Assembly (NCBI RefSeq): GCF_011927785.1 | Contig: NZ_JAATJK010000001.1 | Span: 6,512,501 to 6,576,500, forward strand | Source: Micromonospora profundi | GTDB lineage: Bacteria; Actinomycetota; Actinomycetes; Mycobacteriales; Micromonosporaceae | Direction: 5' to 3' | DNA: 64,000 nucleotides | Part shown: one piece after another, positions 33,741 to 42,577 of the stretch | Layout of the letters: each line of letters opens with the position of its first letter | Position numbering within the stretch: the stretch's first letter is position 1 | Program-made: the position numbers and the translations under genes | Notes under the pieces: generated by a model | Seen by the model: only the letters and a program-made list of their open reading frames with translations | Told to the model about the DNA's origin: nothing | The model's database searches: none

Positions 33741-34508
33741 ATGACTGCGAGCGAGGGGCCCACCATCGGGACGCTGGTCCTGCTGCGGCACGGCGAGAGT
33801 GACTGGAACGCCAAGAACCTCTTCACCGGCTGGGTCGACGTCGACCTGACCGAGAAGGGCGAGGGCGAGGCGAGGCGCGGCGGCGTGCTGCTCCGCGAAC
33901 ACGACCTGCTGCCGGACGTCGTCCACACCAGTGTGATGCGCCGGGCGATCCGCACCGCCGAGCTGGCGCTGAACGCCGCCGACCGGCACTGGATCGCGGT
34001 GCGCAGGTCGTGGCGGCTCAACGAGCGGCACTACGGCGCACTGCAGGGCAAGAACAAGAAGCAGACCCTTGACGAGTACGGCGAGGAGCAGTTCATGCTC
34101 TGGCGCCGGTCGTACGACACCCCACCGCCGCCGATCGCCGACGACGACGAGTGGTCGCAGGTGGGCGACCCGCGGTACGCGCTGCTGCCGACCGAGCTGA
34201 TGCCACGTACCGAGTGCCTCAAGGACGTCGTCGAGCGGATGCTTCCCTACTGGTACGACTCGATCGTGCCGGACATCCTGGCCGGCCGGACGGTGCTGGT
34301 GGCCGCGCACGGCAACTCGCTGCGCGCCCTGGTCAAGCACCTCGACCAGATCTCCGACGAGGCGATCGCCAAGCTCAACATCCCGACCGGCATCCCGCTG
34401 CGCTACGACCTCGACCCGCAGCTGCGTCCGCTCACCCTGGGCGGCACCTACCTCGACCCCACGGCAGCGAAGGAAGCCGCCGCGGCGGTCGCGAACCAGG
34501 GCCGCTAA
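33741..34508 (+). CDS. gpmA: 2,3-bisphosphoglycerate-dependent phosphoglycerate mutase
   Basis: 255 aa from ATG 33741. RHGESDWN (about 16-23) carries the phosphohistidine; [19 protein letters not shown] and [11 protein letters not shown] are the remaining dPGM signature motifs. Interconverts 3- and 2-phosphoglycerate in glycolysis. CAGGAT at 33728-33733 is a -10 seven bases before the ATG; ATG 33732 is the alternative start. Position before phoU/senX3 matches mycobacterial gpm1. Confidence 0.96.
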   Translation: MTASEGPTIGTLVLLRHGESDWNAKNLFTGWVDVDLTEKGEGEARRGGVLLREHDLLPDVVHTSVMRRAIRTAELALNAADRHWIAVRRSWRLNERHYGALQGKNKKQTLDEYGEEQFMLWRRSYDTPPPPIADDDEWSQVGDPRYALLPTELMPRTECLKDVVERMLPYWYDSIVPDILAGRTVLVAAHGNSLRALVKHLDQISDEAIAKLNIPTGIPLRYDLDPQLRPLTLGGTYLDPTAAKEAAAAVANQGR

Positions 34509-34514
34509 GAAGTT

Positions 34515-34562
34515 AGGAAGGGCCCCTTGTTATGCATAAAGCGATAACAAGGGGCCCTTCCT
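34515..34562. terminator. 19-bp perfect palindrome, terminator and possible dispersed repeat
   Basis: AGGAAGGGCCCCTTGTTAT (34515-34533) pairs perfectly with 34544-34562 around a 10-nt loop. It lies between gpmA and the convergent phoU gene and would terminate both. Similar AAGGGGCCCTTCCT palindromes are, as I recall, frequent in Micromonospora and Salinispora intergenic regions. Confidence 0.88.
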
Positions 34563-34568
34563 TGCACT

Positions 34569-35222
34569 TCAGCTGGCTGTGGGGGCGCTTTCTCCGGTGA
34601 TCAGGTAGATCACGTGTTCGCCGGCGTTCACCGCGTGGTCGGCGAAGCGCTCGTAGAAGCGGCCCAGCAGGGTGGCGTCGATAGCGGTCTCCACCCCGTA
34701 CGGCCAGTCGTCGCCGAGCAGCACCGAGAACAGGCTCTTGTGCAGCTCGTCCATGGCGTCGTCGTCACGGTCCAGCTCGCTGGCGAGGTCGACGTCGGGC
34801 TTGGCCAGCACCGAGCCGATCTTCACCGCCATCCGGTCGGCGATGTCGGCCATCTCGGTGAAGATCGCCCGCAGCTCGGCCGGCACGGCAGGCGACGGGT
34901 GCCGCCGCAGCGCTGTCTTCGCCACGTGGTCGGCGAGGTCGCCCATCCGCTCCAGGTCGGCCGCCACGTGCAGGGCGGTGATCATGGCGCGCAGGTCGGA
35001 GGCGACCGGCGCCTGCCGGGCGAGCAGGTCACACACCCGCTCCTCGACGTGCCGGTAGAGGTCGTCGATCTCGGCGTCCCGCTCGATGACCGTCTCGGCG
35101 GCCTGCCGATCGGCGGTGAGCAGGGCGCGGGTGGCCTGGCGCATGGCGGCGCGGACGCCCTCCGCCATGTCCACAAGCAGTTGGCTGACGATCTGGAGGT
35201 CGGCCCGGAACTCGTCGCGCAT
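34569..35222 (-). CDS. phoU: PhoU-type phosphate signalling regulator
   Basis: 217 aa from ATG 35222 (35225 also possible, MMRDEF). Two PhoU three-helix repeats; MRDEF start, ERMGDLADHVAK (about 113-124) and ERFADHAVNAGEH (about 195-207) are the metal-binding E/DxxxD motifs. Negatively controls the phosphate two-component system; here it is divergent from senX3. Confidence 0.95.
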   Translation of the reverse strand: MRDEFRADLQIVSQLLVDMAEGVRAAMRQATRALLTADRQAAETVIERDAEIDDLYRHVEERVCDLLARQAPVASDLRAMITALHVAADLERMGDLADHVAKTALRRHPSPAVPAELRAIFTEMADIADRMAVKIGSVLAKPDVDLASELDRDDDAMDELHKSLFSVLLGDDWPYGVETAIDATLLGRFYERFADHAVNAGEHVIYLITGESAPTAS

Positions 35223-35398
35223 CATCACGTCCTGTGGTCGTCGCCGCCGACGGCTGTCGGCGCATGGGGCTGAGCAGGTGCGACGCCAACGGTAGGCGGC
35301 GTTGACGGATCCCGGATGAACCACGATGAACGACGCCAGACCGGTGGGTGAACAGTTTCGAAAGTGAGGGTGGTTCGTCCCGTTCTGCGTGGTAGCCA

Positions 35399-35425
35399 GG
35401 TTAACAATGACCCTACGATCGCCGG
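35399..35425 (+). promoter_or_regulatory. senX3 promoter with candidate PHO box
   Basis: TACGAT at 35414-35419 is a -10 six bases before the GTG start of senX3, so a leaderless transcript. GGTTAAC at 35399-35405, followed by TGACC, resembles half of a PHO/RegX3 box at the -35 position, which would allow autoregulation. GTTCACC occurs on the opposite strand about 50 bp upstream. Confidence 0.45.
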
Positions 35426-36709
35426 GTGGAGTGGGCAGTGGCGATCGTTGTGGCAGTGGCGCTGGTGGCCGGACTGGTCGCCGGTCTCCTGCTGCCCCGG
35501 TTCCTGCCGGCGCGCGACGCCCGCACCACATCGACGGGCAGCGTGAGCTCCCGATGGAGCAGGGGGAGGCCCGCGATAGCCGACGAACAGCAGACCGGGC
35601 TCGGCCGACGGACGATCGACTCGCTCCGGGCCGGTGTCGTGGTCCTGGACAACGACGACGTGCCTGTGCTGATCAACCCTGCTGCCCGCGCGATGGGGCT
35701 GCTGCGTACCGGCAGCACCCCGGGCTCGATCGCCGCGCACCCGCTGATCCGTACCCTCGCGGGCCAGGTGCGGCGCACCGGCGTGCGCCGCGAGATCGAG
35801 CTGGACCTGCCCCGGGGCCGCGACAGCGCGGGGGAGAACCCGCTCGGCGTGCACCTGCGGGCCATGGGTATCGGCAACGGCTTCATCGCTGTGGAAGCGG
35901 TCGACGTGACCGAGTCGCACCGGCTGACCCGGGTACGTCGTGACTTCGTGGCCAACGTGAGCCACGAGCTGAAGACCCCCATCGGGGCGCTCCAACTGCT
36001 CGCCGAAGCGCTGCTGGACGCCACCGAACCGGCCGACGCCGCGATGCCCGACCTCTCCGAGGACCTGGTGGCCGCCCGCCGGTTCGCCGAACGGATCCAG
36101 CACGAGTCGACCCGGCTGGGCCGGCTGGTGCAGGAGTTGCTGGAGCTGACCCGTTTGCAGGGCGCGGAGCCGCAGCCGCCTCCGGAGCCCGTGGCGCTCG
36201 ACTGGGTGATCGCCGAGGTGGTCGACCGGACGCGCACCACGGCCGCCGCCCGCGGCGTCGAGGTGACGGTGGACGGCGAGCGCGGCCTCACCGCGTACGG
36301 CAGCGACGCCCAGCTCGCCACGGCCGTGGCGAACCTTGTGGAGAACGCCATCAACTACTCGGGGGAGGACACCACTGTGCGGGTCACCCTCCGCGGCGGC
36401 GACGAGCACGTCGAGATCGCGGTCGCCGACCAGGGCATCGGTATCGCCCCCACCGACGTGGACCGGGTGTTCGAGCGGTTCTACCGGGCAGACCAGGCGC
36501 GTTCGCGTGCCACCGGCGGCACCGGGCTCGGCCTGGCCATCGTGAAACACATCGCGAGCAACCATGGCGGTCGGGTGGAGGTGTCGAGCACTCTTGGAGG
36601 TGGATCGACGTTCACCCTCCGGTTGCCCGCCAGCCCACCGGACGACCTGCTGGCGACACTGCCACAGGCTGGGATCGAGGCCGGTCCGGCCGAGCTACGG
36701 CAGGTCTGA
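35426..36709 (+). CDS. senX3: Phosphate sensor histidine kinase
   Basis: 427 aa. N-terminal membrane anchor (3-27), PAS-like domain (65-160), HisKA with phosphoacceptor His in NVSHELKTP (about 179), HATPase_c (290-405; NLVENAINYS, DQGIGI, GGTGLGLAI). PhoR/SenX3 type, activated at low phosphate, restrained by PhoU. Followed by regX3, 22 bp apart. Confidence 0.95.
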   Translation: MEWAVAIVVAVALVAGLVAGLLLPRFLPARDARTTSTGSVSSRWSRGRPAIADEQQTGLGRRTIDSLRAGVVVLDNDDVPVLINPAARAMGLLRTGSTPGSIAAHPLIRTLAGQVRRTGVRREIELDLPRGRDSAGENPLGVHLRAMGIGNGFIAVEAVDVTESHRLTRVRRDFVANVSHELKTPIGALQLLAEALLDATEPADAAMPDLSEDLVAARRFAERIQHESTRLGRLVQELLELTRLQGAEPQPPPEPVALDWVIAEVVDRTRTTAAARGVEVTVDGERGLTAYGSDAQLATAVANLVENAINYSGEDTTVRVTLRGGDEHVEIAVADQGIGIAPTDVDRVFERFYRADQARSRATGGTGLGLAIVKHIASNHGGRVEVSSTLGGGSTFTLRLPASPPDDLLATLPQAGIEAGPAELRQV

Positions 36710-36731
36710 CAGCAATGAAAGGAACCCCCCG

Positions 36732-37415
36732 TTGAGCCGCGTTCTGGTGGTCGAGGACGAGGAGTCGTTCTCCGACGCCCTGTCGTACATGCTCCGCAAG
36801 GAGGGCTTCGAGGTTTCGGTCGCCGCGACCGGCACCGACGCCCTCACCGAGTTCGACCGGACCGGCGCTGACATCGTCCTGCTCGACCTGATGTTGCCCG
36901 AGATGTCGGGGACCGAGGTGTGCCGGCAGCTCCGGCAGCGTTCGGCAGTGCCGATCATCATGGTCACCGCGAGGGACAGCGAGATCGACAAGGTGGTCGG
37001 CCTGGAGATCGGTGCCGACGACTACGTCACCAAGCCGTACTCGCCCCGGGAACTGGTTGCCCGGATCCGGGCGGTGCTCCGTCGGCAGAGCCCGGAGGTG
37101 GCCGAATCCGGCGCCCCGACGCTGGCCGCCGGCCCGGTGCGGATGGACATCGAGCGGCACGTGGTCACCGTCGAGGGTGGGAACGTGCAGTTGCCGTTGA
37201 AGGAGTTCGAGCTGCTGGAACTCCTGCTGCGCAACGCGGGCCGGGTGCTGACCCGGGGCCAGCTCATCGACCGGGTCTGGGGTGCCGACTACGTCGGTGA
37301 CACCAAGACGCTCGACGTGCACGTCAAGCGGCTGCGCTCCAAGATCGAGCCGGAGCCGTCCGCGCCGCGCTTCATCGTCACCGTGCGAGGGCTGGGCTAC
37401 AAGTTCGAGCCGTGA
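36732..37415 (+). CDS. regX3: OmpR-family phosphate response regulator
   Basis: 227 aa from TTG 36732 (MSRVLVVEDEESF), with AAAGGA about 8 nt upstream. Receiver at 1-118 (phosphoacceptor in VLLDLMLPEMSG) and winged-helix DNA-binding domain at 130-227 (YVGDTKTLDVHVKRLRSKIE in part). Controls phosphate starvation genes. Confidence 0.95.
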   Translation: MSRVLVVEDEESFSDALSYMLRKEGFEVSVAATGTDALTEFDRTGADIVLLDLMLPEMSGTEVCRQLRQRSAVPIIMVTARDSEIDKVVGLEIGADDYVTKPYSPRELVARIRAVLRRQSPEVAESGAPTLAAGPVRMDIERHVVTVEGGNVQLPLKEFELLELLLRNAGRVLTRGQLIDRVWGADYVGDTKTLDVHVKRLRSKIEPEPSAPRFIVTVRGLGYKFEP

Positions 37416-37431
37416 TCGACAGCCGCTCAGG

Positions 37432-37815
37432 TCAGAACAGCTTGCGCAGGGCGGCGGAGATCTCGGCGACCTCTGTCAGCCGACTCTCCGCCACGCTGAT
37501 CACCAGATCGTACGCGGCGTCCTGATCCATCTCGTCGAGCTGGGCAATGGTGACGGCGCGGTTCTGCAGCAGGAAGGCGATCGCCGTGATCCAGCCGATC
37601 CGCTTGTTGCCGTCAATGAACGGGTGGTTGTTGACCAGGGAGTGCAGCAGGGCCGCCGCCTTGGTCCACAGGTCGGGGTAGGCATCCTCCCCGAACACGC
37701 TCGCCCTCGACCGCGCCACAGCCGACTCCACGAGGCCGGCGTCTCTGATGCCGACGCCGAGCTTGCGGGCGATGCGTGCCACGTCGGCGAGCGTGGGGTA
37801 GCGGACCTCCGCCAT
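37432..37815 (-). CDS. Doc-type (Fic/DOC family) toxin
   Basis: 127 aa, the length of phage P1 Doc. The catalytic motif HPFIDGNKR is at 64-72: His, Phe, Asp, Asn, Lys and Arg fit the Doc form (HxFxDANKR) rather than the adenylylating HPFxxGNGR. P1 Doc phosphorylates EF-Tu; this protein probably does the same. ATG 37815 shares one base with the antitoxin stop (TGATG); GTG 37818 also possible. The module interrupts the conserved regX3-ppx region. Confidence 0.9.
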   Translation of the reverse strand: MAEVRYPTLADVARIARKLGVGIRDAGLVESAVARSRASVFGEDAYPDLWTKAAALLHSLVNNHPFIDGNKRIGWITAIAFLLQNRAVTIAQLDEMDQDAAYDLVISVAESRLTEVAEISAALRKLF

Positions 37816-38015
37816 CACTCAGCCAGGCGGGCGAGCAGCGCGGCGTGGCGGTCGATGATCTCGTCAGCGAGGTCGTCGAACTCCTTGGCGTTGCGCCGCG
37901 CCAGGTACTCGTCGATCGCGGTGACGACTACCGCGTGCATGGAGCGCGCTTCCTCGTCGGCGACAAGGCGGAGTCGCCGTTCGCGTTCGTCGTCAAGCCG
38001 AAGCGTCATGGCCAT
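37815..38015 (-). CDS. Ribbon-helix-helix antitoxin
   Basis: 66 aa from ATG 38015 (ATG 38009 also possible). The N-terminal MTLRLDDERERRLRLVADEE-type beta strand plus helix is an RHH DNA-binding domain, and the acidic C-terminus (DDLADEIIDRHAALLARLAE) would bind and inhibit the toxin. Overlaps the toxin start. Differs from the Phd antitoxin of classical Phd-Doc. Confidence 0.88.
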   Translation of the reverse strand: MAMTLRLDDERERRLRLVADEEARSMHAVVVTAIDEYLARRNAKEFDDLADEIIDRHAALLARLAE

Positions 38016-38022
38016 GAGCGAA

Positions 38023-38042
38023 TGGTAGCAACTCTGCTACCA
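38023..38042. promoter_or_regulatory. Toxin-antitoxin operator over the promoter
   Basis: TGGTAGCAACTCTGCTACCA: perfect 8-bp arms around ACTC. On the minus strand TACCAT (38027-38022) is a -10 six bases before the antitoxin ATG, so the operator overlaps the -10. Expected site of autorepression by the RHH protein. Confidence 0.85.
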
Positions 38043-38045
38043 AGA

Positions 38046-38852
38046 TCAGCTGGGTTCGTCGGCGGGGTGCGGGGCGATCATGCCCTGCTTCACCCGGGCC
38101 GCGCACAGCTCGGCCAGCCGCTCGTACGCCGCCGCACCGATGAGCGCCGTCAACTCGGGCCCGTACGACAGGTACATCGGCTCGGTGCCGACGTGCGCAT
38201 CCGTCGAGGAGGTGCACCACCAGTCCAGGTCGTGCCCGCCGGCACCCCAGCCCCGCCTGTCGAACTCGGCAAGCGTGGAGACCAGCACCTTCGTGTTGTC
38301 CGGCCGCTTGACCCAGTCCTGATCGCGCCGGATCGGCAACTGCCAGCAGACGTCCGGCTTGTATTCCAACGGGTGCACGCCGTCGCGTAGCGCCTGACCG
38401 TGCAGGGCGCAGCCACCGCCGCCGGGAAAGTCGGCGTCGTTGAGGAAGACGCACGGCCCCTCCGCGCCCTGGGTGGCGGTGCGGCGGGCCGGGTTCTTGC
38501 CGTCGATCGTGTCCTGGTCGGTCCAACTCTTGAAGCCGCGCCGGAAATGCTGCCAGGTCGACGGGGTGAGCCGCTTGACAGCGCTGCGGACGCGCTTCTC
38601 GTCGTCCGAGTCGGTGAAGAAGGCCCCGTGCGAGCAGCAGCCGTCTGCGGACCGGCCGGCGATGATGCCGTGGCAGCCCTGGCCGAAGATGCAGGTCCAG
38701 CGGGACAGCAGCCAGGTCAGGTCGGCGCGGATCAGGTGGTTGTCGTCCGCCGGGTCGGCGAACTCGATCCACTCCCGGGGGAAGTCCAGCGGCACCTCGC
38801 GGCTACGCGGGTCGCCCGGATCGTCCACCAGCACGCGGAGCTCCATCGTCAC
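38046..38852 (-). CDS. Cys-rich conserved protein (Rv0495c-like)
   Basis: 268 aa from GTG 38852; TACGCT (38865-38860) lies seven bases upstream on this strand. ATGs at 38846 and 38882 are alternatives. Conserved cysteines: CIFGQGC, DGCCSHG, GPC, GGGGC, DVC and WWC, mostly in the central 120 residues. This suggests a metal or iron-sulfur site, with some resemblance to YkgJ-type proteins. It is divergent from ppx as Rv0495c is in mycobacteria. Biochemical function not known to me. Confidence 0.75.
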   Translation of the reverse strand: MTMELRVLVDDPGDPRSREVPLDFPREWIEFADPADDNHLIRADLTWLLSRWTCIFGQGCHGIIAGRSADGCCSHGAFFTDSDDEKRVRSAVKRLTPSTWQHFRRGFKSWTDQDTIDGKNPARRTATQGAEGPCVFLNDADFPGGGGCALHGQALRDGVHPLEYKPDVCWQLPIRRDQDWVKRPDNTKVLVSTLAEFDRRGWGAGGHDLDWWCTSSTDAHVGTEPMYLSYGPELTALIGAAAYERLAELCAARVKQGMIAPHPADEPS

Positions 38853-38926
38853 CCGGCCCAGCGTACGCCCGGTGTAGGCCATGGGCTGCCGAGCCACGCA
38901 AACGTGTTGCCCCTAGTGTCTTCACC

Positions 38927-39871
38927 ATGCGACTGGGTGTCCTCGACGTCGGTTCCAACACCGTGCACCTGCTGGTTGTCGACGCGCACCACGGTGCGCA
39001 TCCCTGGCCGGCGCACTCGGAGAAGGTGGTGCTGCGCCTCGCCGAGCAGATCGGCCCCGACGGCGCGCTGACCGAGGCGGGCGCGGACAGCCTGGTCAAG
39101 GCGGTCGGCATGGCCAGGGCAGCGGCCACCGGCCTGGAGGCCGCCGACCTGATCGCGTTCGCCACCTCCGCGGTCCGCGACGCCACAAACGCCGCCGACG
39201 TCCTGGCCCGGGTCCGCGACGAGACCGGCGTACGCCTGGAGGTGCTCTCCGGCGCGGACGAGGCGCGGATGACGTTCCTGGCGGTGCGACGCTGGTTCGG
39301 CTGGTCGGCGGGGCGAATGCTTGTGCTCGACATCGGCGGCGGCTCCCTGGAGATCGCCGCCGGGATCGACGAGGACCCGAACGTCGCGATCTCGTTGCCG
39401 CTCGGGGCCGGCCGGTTGACCCGGGAGCGGCTGCGGGTCGAGCCGGACAGCACGGCGCCGCCGTCCGCCGAGGCCGTCGAAAGGCTGCGGGAGTACGTGG
39501 ACGGCCGGCTCGACAAGGTGGTCGACCAGATGACCCAGGTGGGTTGGGAGCGGACGGCGGCCACCTCGAAGACGTTCCGTACCCTGGCCCGGCTCGCCGG
39601 AGCGGCACCGTCGGGCGCCGGGCTCTGGGTGCCCCGCCGCCTGACCCGCGCCGGGTTGCGGCAGGTAATCGGTTTCATCAGGCACATCCCCCCGGCGCAG
39701 TTGATGGAGTTGGAGGGGGTCAGCGCGGGCCGCGCCCACCAGTTGCTGGCCGGCGCTGTGGTCGCCGAGGCGGTGATGCGCAAGCTGGACCTGGACTCGG
39801 TGGACATCTGCCCGTGGGCGCTGCGCGAGGGCGTCATCCTCCGCCGACTCGATCAACTCGAACCGATGTGA
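38927..39871 (+). CDS. ppx: Ppx/GppA exopolyphosphatase
   Basis: 314 aa. Actin-like ATPase fold: [15 protein letters not shown] (4-18) is phosphate loop 1, [12 protein letters not shown] (about 135-146) loop 2. Short single-module form like mycobacterial Rv0496; degrades polyphosphate or pppGpp. TAGTGT at 38914-38919 lies 7 nt before the ATG (leaderless). Confidence 0.93.
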   Translation: MRLGVLDVGSNTVHLLVVDAHHGAHPWPAHSEKVVLRLAEQIGPDGALTEAGADSLVKAVGMARAAATGLEAADLIAFATSAVRDATNAADVLARVRDETGVRLEVLSGADEARMTFLAVRRWFGWSAGRMLVLDIGGGSLEIAAGIDEDPNVAISLPLGAGRLTRERLRVEPDSTAPPSAEAVERLREYVDGRLDKVVDQMTQVGWERTAATSKTFRTLARLAGAAPSGAGLWVPRRLTRAGLRQVIGFIRHIPPAQLMELEGVSAGRAHQLLAGAVVAEAVMRKLDLDSVDICPWALREGVILRRLDQLEPM

Positions 39872-39946
39872 GGACGGGTCCGGTAGCGGGTGTTTTGCTG
39901 ATGCTCGTCCTGATAGTCCCGTGACAACCGGGCTACCCTGGCTGAT

Positions 39947-40753
39947 GTGACTTCCCGCGTTCCCGTCCTCCTGTCCAGCTCGTCAGTCTTTCCCGAACCG
40001 ACCGCTGCGGCGTTCCAGATGGCCGCGGCGCTCGGCTACGACGGCGTCGAGGTGATGGTCTGGACCGACGTGGTCAGCCAGGACGCCGGAGCGCTGCGCG
40101 GCCTCTCCGAGCACTACGGGGTGCCGGTCCTGTCGGTGCACGCGCCCTGCCTGCTTGTCACCCAGCGGGTGTGGAGCCCGGACCCGTGGGAGCGGCTGCG
40201 CCGGGCCGCCGAGTTGGCCGAGACGCTGGAGGCGCCGACTGTGGTGGTGCATCCCCCGTTCAGTTGGCAGCGCGACTACGCGCGCGGGTTCGTCGACGGG
40301 CTGGCCACCATCGCGGACCAGTTCAGCGGGCTGCACATCGCTGTGGAGAACATGTACCCGGTGCGGATGGCAGGCCGCCAGTTCGTCCCGTACGTGCCGG
40401 GCTGGGATCCGACCGAGGCCGGCTATGCGTCGTACACACTGGATCTGTCGCACTGCGCGGCCTCGCACAGCGACCCGCTCGCGATGGCCGACCGGATGGG
40501 CTCCGGGCTGGTGCACGTGCACCTCGGCGACGGCACCGGCGAGGGCCGCGACGAGCACCTGGTGCCCGGGCGGGGCACCCAGCCCTGCGGGGAGCTGCTC
40601 TCCTCGCTGGCCGGGCGCGGCTTCACCGGTTCGGTGGCGGTGGAGGTCGCGACGCGGGGAGCGAAGAGCCGCGCGGTGCGCGAGGCGGACCTACGCGCCT
40701 CGCTGGAGTTCGCCCGCCAGCACCTGAGCACCCCGTCCCCGGTCGACGCCTGA
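39947..40753 (+). CDS. Sugar phosphate isomerase/epimerase family TIM-barrel protein
   Basis: 268 aa. AP-endonuclease-2-like TIM barrel with conserved metal ligands in VVHPPF, VENMYP (Glu), DLSHCAAS (Asp/His) and VHLGDG (His/Asp). Corresponds in position to Rv0498 after ppx. GTG start 7 nt after TACCCT (39934-39939). Substrate unknown. Confidence 0.88.
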   Translation: MTSRVPVLLSSSSVFPEPTAAAFQMAAALGYDGVEVMVWTDVVSQDAGALRGLSEHYGVPVLSVHAPCLLVTQRVWSPDPWERLRRAAELAETLEAPTVVVHPPFSWQRDYARGFVDGLATIADQFSGLHIAVENMYPVRMAGRQFVPYVPGWDPTEAGYASYTLDLSHCAASHSDPLAMADRMGSGLVHVHLGDGTGEGRDEHLVPGRGTQPCGELLSSLAGRGFTGSVAVEVATRGAKSRAVREADLRASLEFARQHLSTPSPVDA

Positions 40754-40755
40754 AC

Positions 40756-40780
40756 GCCCGCGCCGGGACCCGGCGCGGGC
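40756..40780. terminator. Bidirectional terminator after the isomerase gene
   Basis: GCCCGCGCCGGG (40756-40767), A, CCCGGCGCGGGC (40769-40780): perfect 12-bp arms around one base, so an 11-bp stem with a 3-nt loop in RNA. Between convergent genes. Confidence 0.88.
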
Positions 40781-40802
40781 CCGCCCTGCGCCGGGCGGTG
40801 GC

Positions 40803-41390
40803 CTAGCTGATCGGCGTCAGCGAATCGGCCTTCGCTGTCGGCTGCGGAGCGACAGTCGGCTGCTCGACGATCGCGGCCCGCTTACGGGCCCGATGCGCCG
40901 CAACGTGCGAGCGGGTGGCGCAGCGCTCCGAGCAGAACCGCCGGCAGCAGTTGGACGACGTGTCCAGGTAGACGTTGCCGCACCGCTCGTCGGCGCAGAC
41001 GCCGAAACGGGCGCTGCCGTACTCGCAGAGCCACACCGACAGCCCCCAGACCGCGCCGGCCAGGTATTCCGCGCTCACCGACGCGCCCCGGCTGGTGACG
41101 TGCATGTGCCAGTCGCTGGAGTCGTGCCCGGAGATGCGCGGCTGGACCGGGAACGCCTCGAGCAGCGCGTTCAGCTCGGTCACCGCCTGGGCGTCACGCC
41201 CCGAGGTGCCGTACTCGAAGACGTCGCGGAGCCGCTTCTGCGCTCGCCGGAAGATCGCGATATCCCGCTCCGCGACCTCGTCGCGCATCCATTCGTTCTC
41301 GGCGGGAAAGAGCGCCCTTAGGTCGTCGAGGTCGTCCAGGCGGGCGTTGACCAGGTCAACACCGGTCCGGGCGTACGCGTCGAAGTTCAC
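40803..41390 (-). CDS. ABATE domain / CGNR zinc-finger regulator
   Basis: 195 aa. Helical ABATE-type ligand domain (1-130), followed by a CGNR-like treble-clef zinc finger, CADERCGNVYLDTSSNCCRR and FCSERCATRSHVAAHRARKR (about 132-170). Putative transcription regulator of the stress-related CGNR family. Target unknown. Confidence 0.88.
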   Translation of the reverse strand: MNFDAYARTGVDLVNARLDDLDDLRALFPAENEWMRDEVAERDIAIFRRAQKRLRDVFEYGTSGRDAQAVTELNALLEAFPVQPRISGHDSSDWHMHVTSRGASVSAEYLAGAVWGLSVWLCEYGSARFGVCADERCGNVYLDTSSNCCRRFCSERCATRSHVAAHRARKRAAIVEQPTVAPQPTAKADSLTPIS

Positions 41391-41409
41391 GCCCCCAACG
41401 GTAGACGAC

Positions 41410-42576
41410 TCACGGGGTACGCGGCGCGTCGATGTAGTGCGGCAGGAACCGCGCGTAACCGTCGGTGATCAGGCTTGCGCTTTCGCGAACCCCGACGCCC
41501 GCCGACTCCCCGTCGACGATCCAACTGCCCAGCACCGTCCGATTGCCGTCGAACTGTGGCAACGCCCTGAACTCCTGATAGCACCAGCCCTCGTCGCCGT
41601 AGATCCCCGGATTGGTGATCTCCTCCTCGGCCGTCACGATGCGTACCGAGCCGCCCTCGCGACCGAGCAGCGGCTTCGCCACGTACTCCCGCATGCCGCG
41701 CGGCGAGTCGAGGTACGCCGGGAGCAGGTATTCGTGGCCCGGGTACAGCTCCCAGAGGATCGCGAGCAGCGCCTTGTTCGACAGGAGCAGCTTCCAGGCC
41801 GGTTCGATCCAGGTGGTCGGCGTACCCGGGTCGAGCGCCGGCGGGCCGTACGGCTCGGCAAGCATCCACTCCCACGGGTAGAGCTTGAAACACGTGGTCA
41901 CCGGGCGGTCCGCGGCGTCGATGAAGCGCCGGCCGTCCCAGCCGATCTTCTGGATGGGTTGCAGCTCCGCGTCCAGGCCGGCCTGCCGTGCCGTCTCTGC
42001 CAGGTAGCCGGCGGTCATGTGGTCCTCGCCCGACTCCTCCTCGTTCGACCAGAGCACGTGCACCCGGCGGTCGTGCAGCCCAGCGCCGATCTTGGCCCAG
42101 GCGCCGACCAGCCGCTCGTGCAGGCTGTTCCACTGGTCCAGATCCGGCCGGGTCTCCTCCAGCCAGTACCACTGGATGATGCTCGCCTCGACAAGCGCGG
42201 TGGGGGTGTCGGCGTTGTACTCCAACATCTTCGGAGGCCAGGTGCCGTCGTACGCCAGGTCGAAGCGGCCGTAGAGGGTGGGCGGCGCCTCGCGCAGTGA
42301 CCTGGCCACCGCCTCGGCCGCCCACTGCGGGATGCCGAACTCGGCGTACCGGTGCTTGGCGACCACGTGCTCGGCGGCAGCCACCGACATGCGGTGCAGT
42401 TCCTCGGTGGCCTCCTCCAGCCGCAGCACCTCGTCCAGGTCGAAGGCGTACGCGGCGGTCTCGTCCCAGTACGACATGATCCCGCCGTCGGGGAGTTCCG
42501 TGTCGACGTAGACGAGCCCCTGCTCCCGGATGGTGGCGTCCCAGTCGGGCCGAGGGGTCACCGGCACACGGCGCAC
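41410..42576 (-). CDS. Glutathionylspermidine synthase-like ATP-grasp ligase
   Basis: 388 aa from GTG 42576, with GGAGG 5 nt upstream. The C-terminal glutathionylspermidine synthase fold is indicated by FDLAYDGTWPPKMLEYNADTP cut at FDLAYDGTWPPKMLEYN (about 95-111), LEYNADTPTALVEAS, IWGxGWDGRRFIDA-like IGWDGRRFI, LLSNKALLAILWELYPGHE (part) and the lysine-containing YVAKPLLGREGGSV loop. E. coli relatives are Gss, YgiC and YjfC. Mycothiol producers lack glutathione, so the true substrates differ. Paired with a small lipoprotein 1 bp upstream, the YgiB/YgiC arrangement. Confidence 0.85.
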   Translation of the reverse strand: MRRVPVTPRPDWDATIREQGLVYVDTELPDGGIMSYWDETAAYAFDLDEVLRLEEATEELHRMSVAAAEHVVAKHRYAEFGIPQWAAEAVARSLREAPPTLYGRFDLAYDGTWPPKMLEYNADTPTALVEASIIQWYWLEETRPDLDQWNSLHERLVGAWAKIGAGLHDRRVHVLWSNEEESGEDHMTAGYLAETARQAGLDAELQPIQKIGWDGRRFIDAADRPVTTCFKLYPWEWMLAEPYGPPALDPGTPTTWIEPAWKLLLSNKALLAILWELYPGHEYLLPAYLDSPRGMREYVAKPLLGREGGSVRIVTAEEEITNPGIYGDEGWCYQEFRALPQFDGNRTVLGSWIVDGESAGVGVRESASLITDGYARFLPHYIDAPRTP

Positions 42577-42577
42577 G

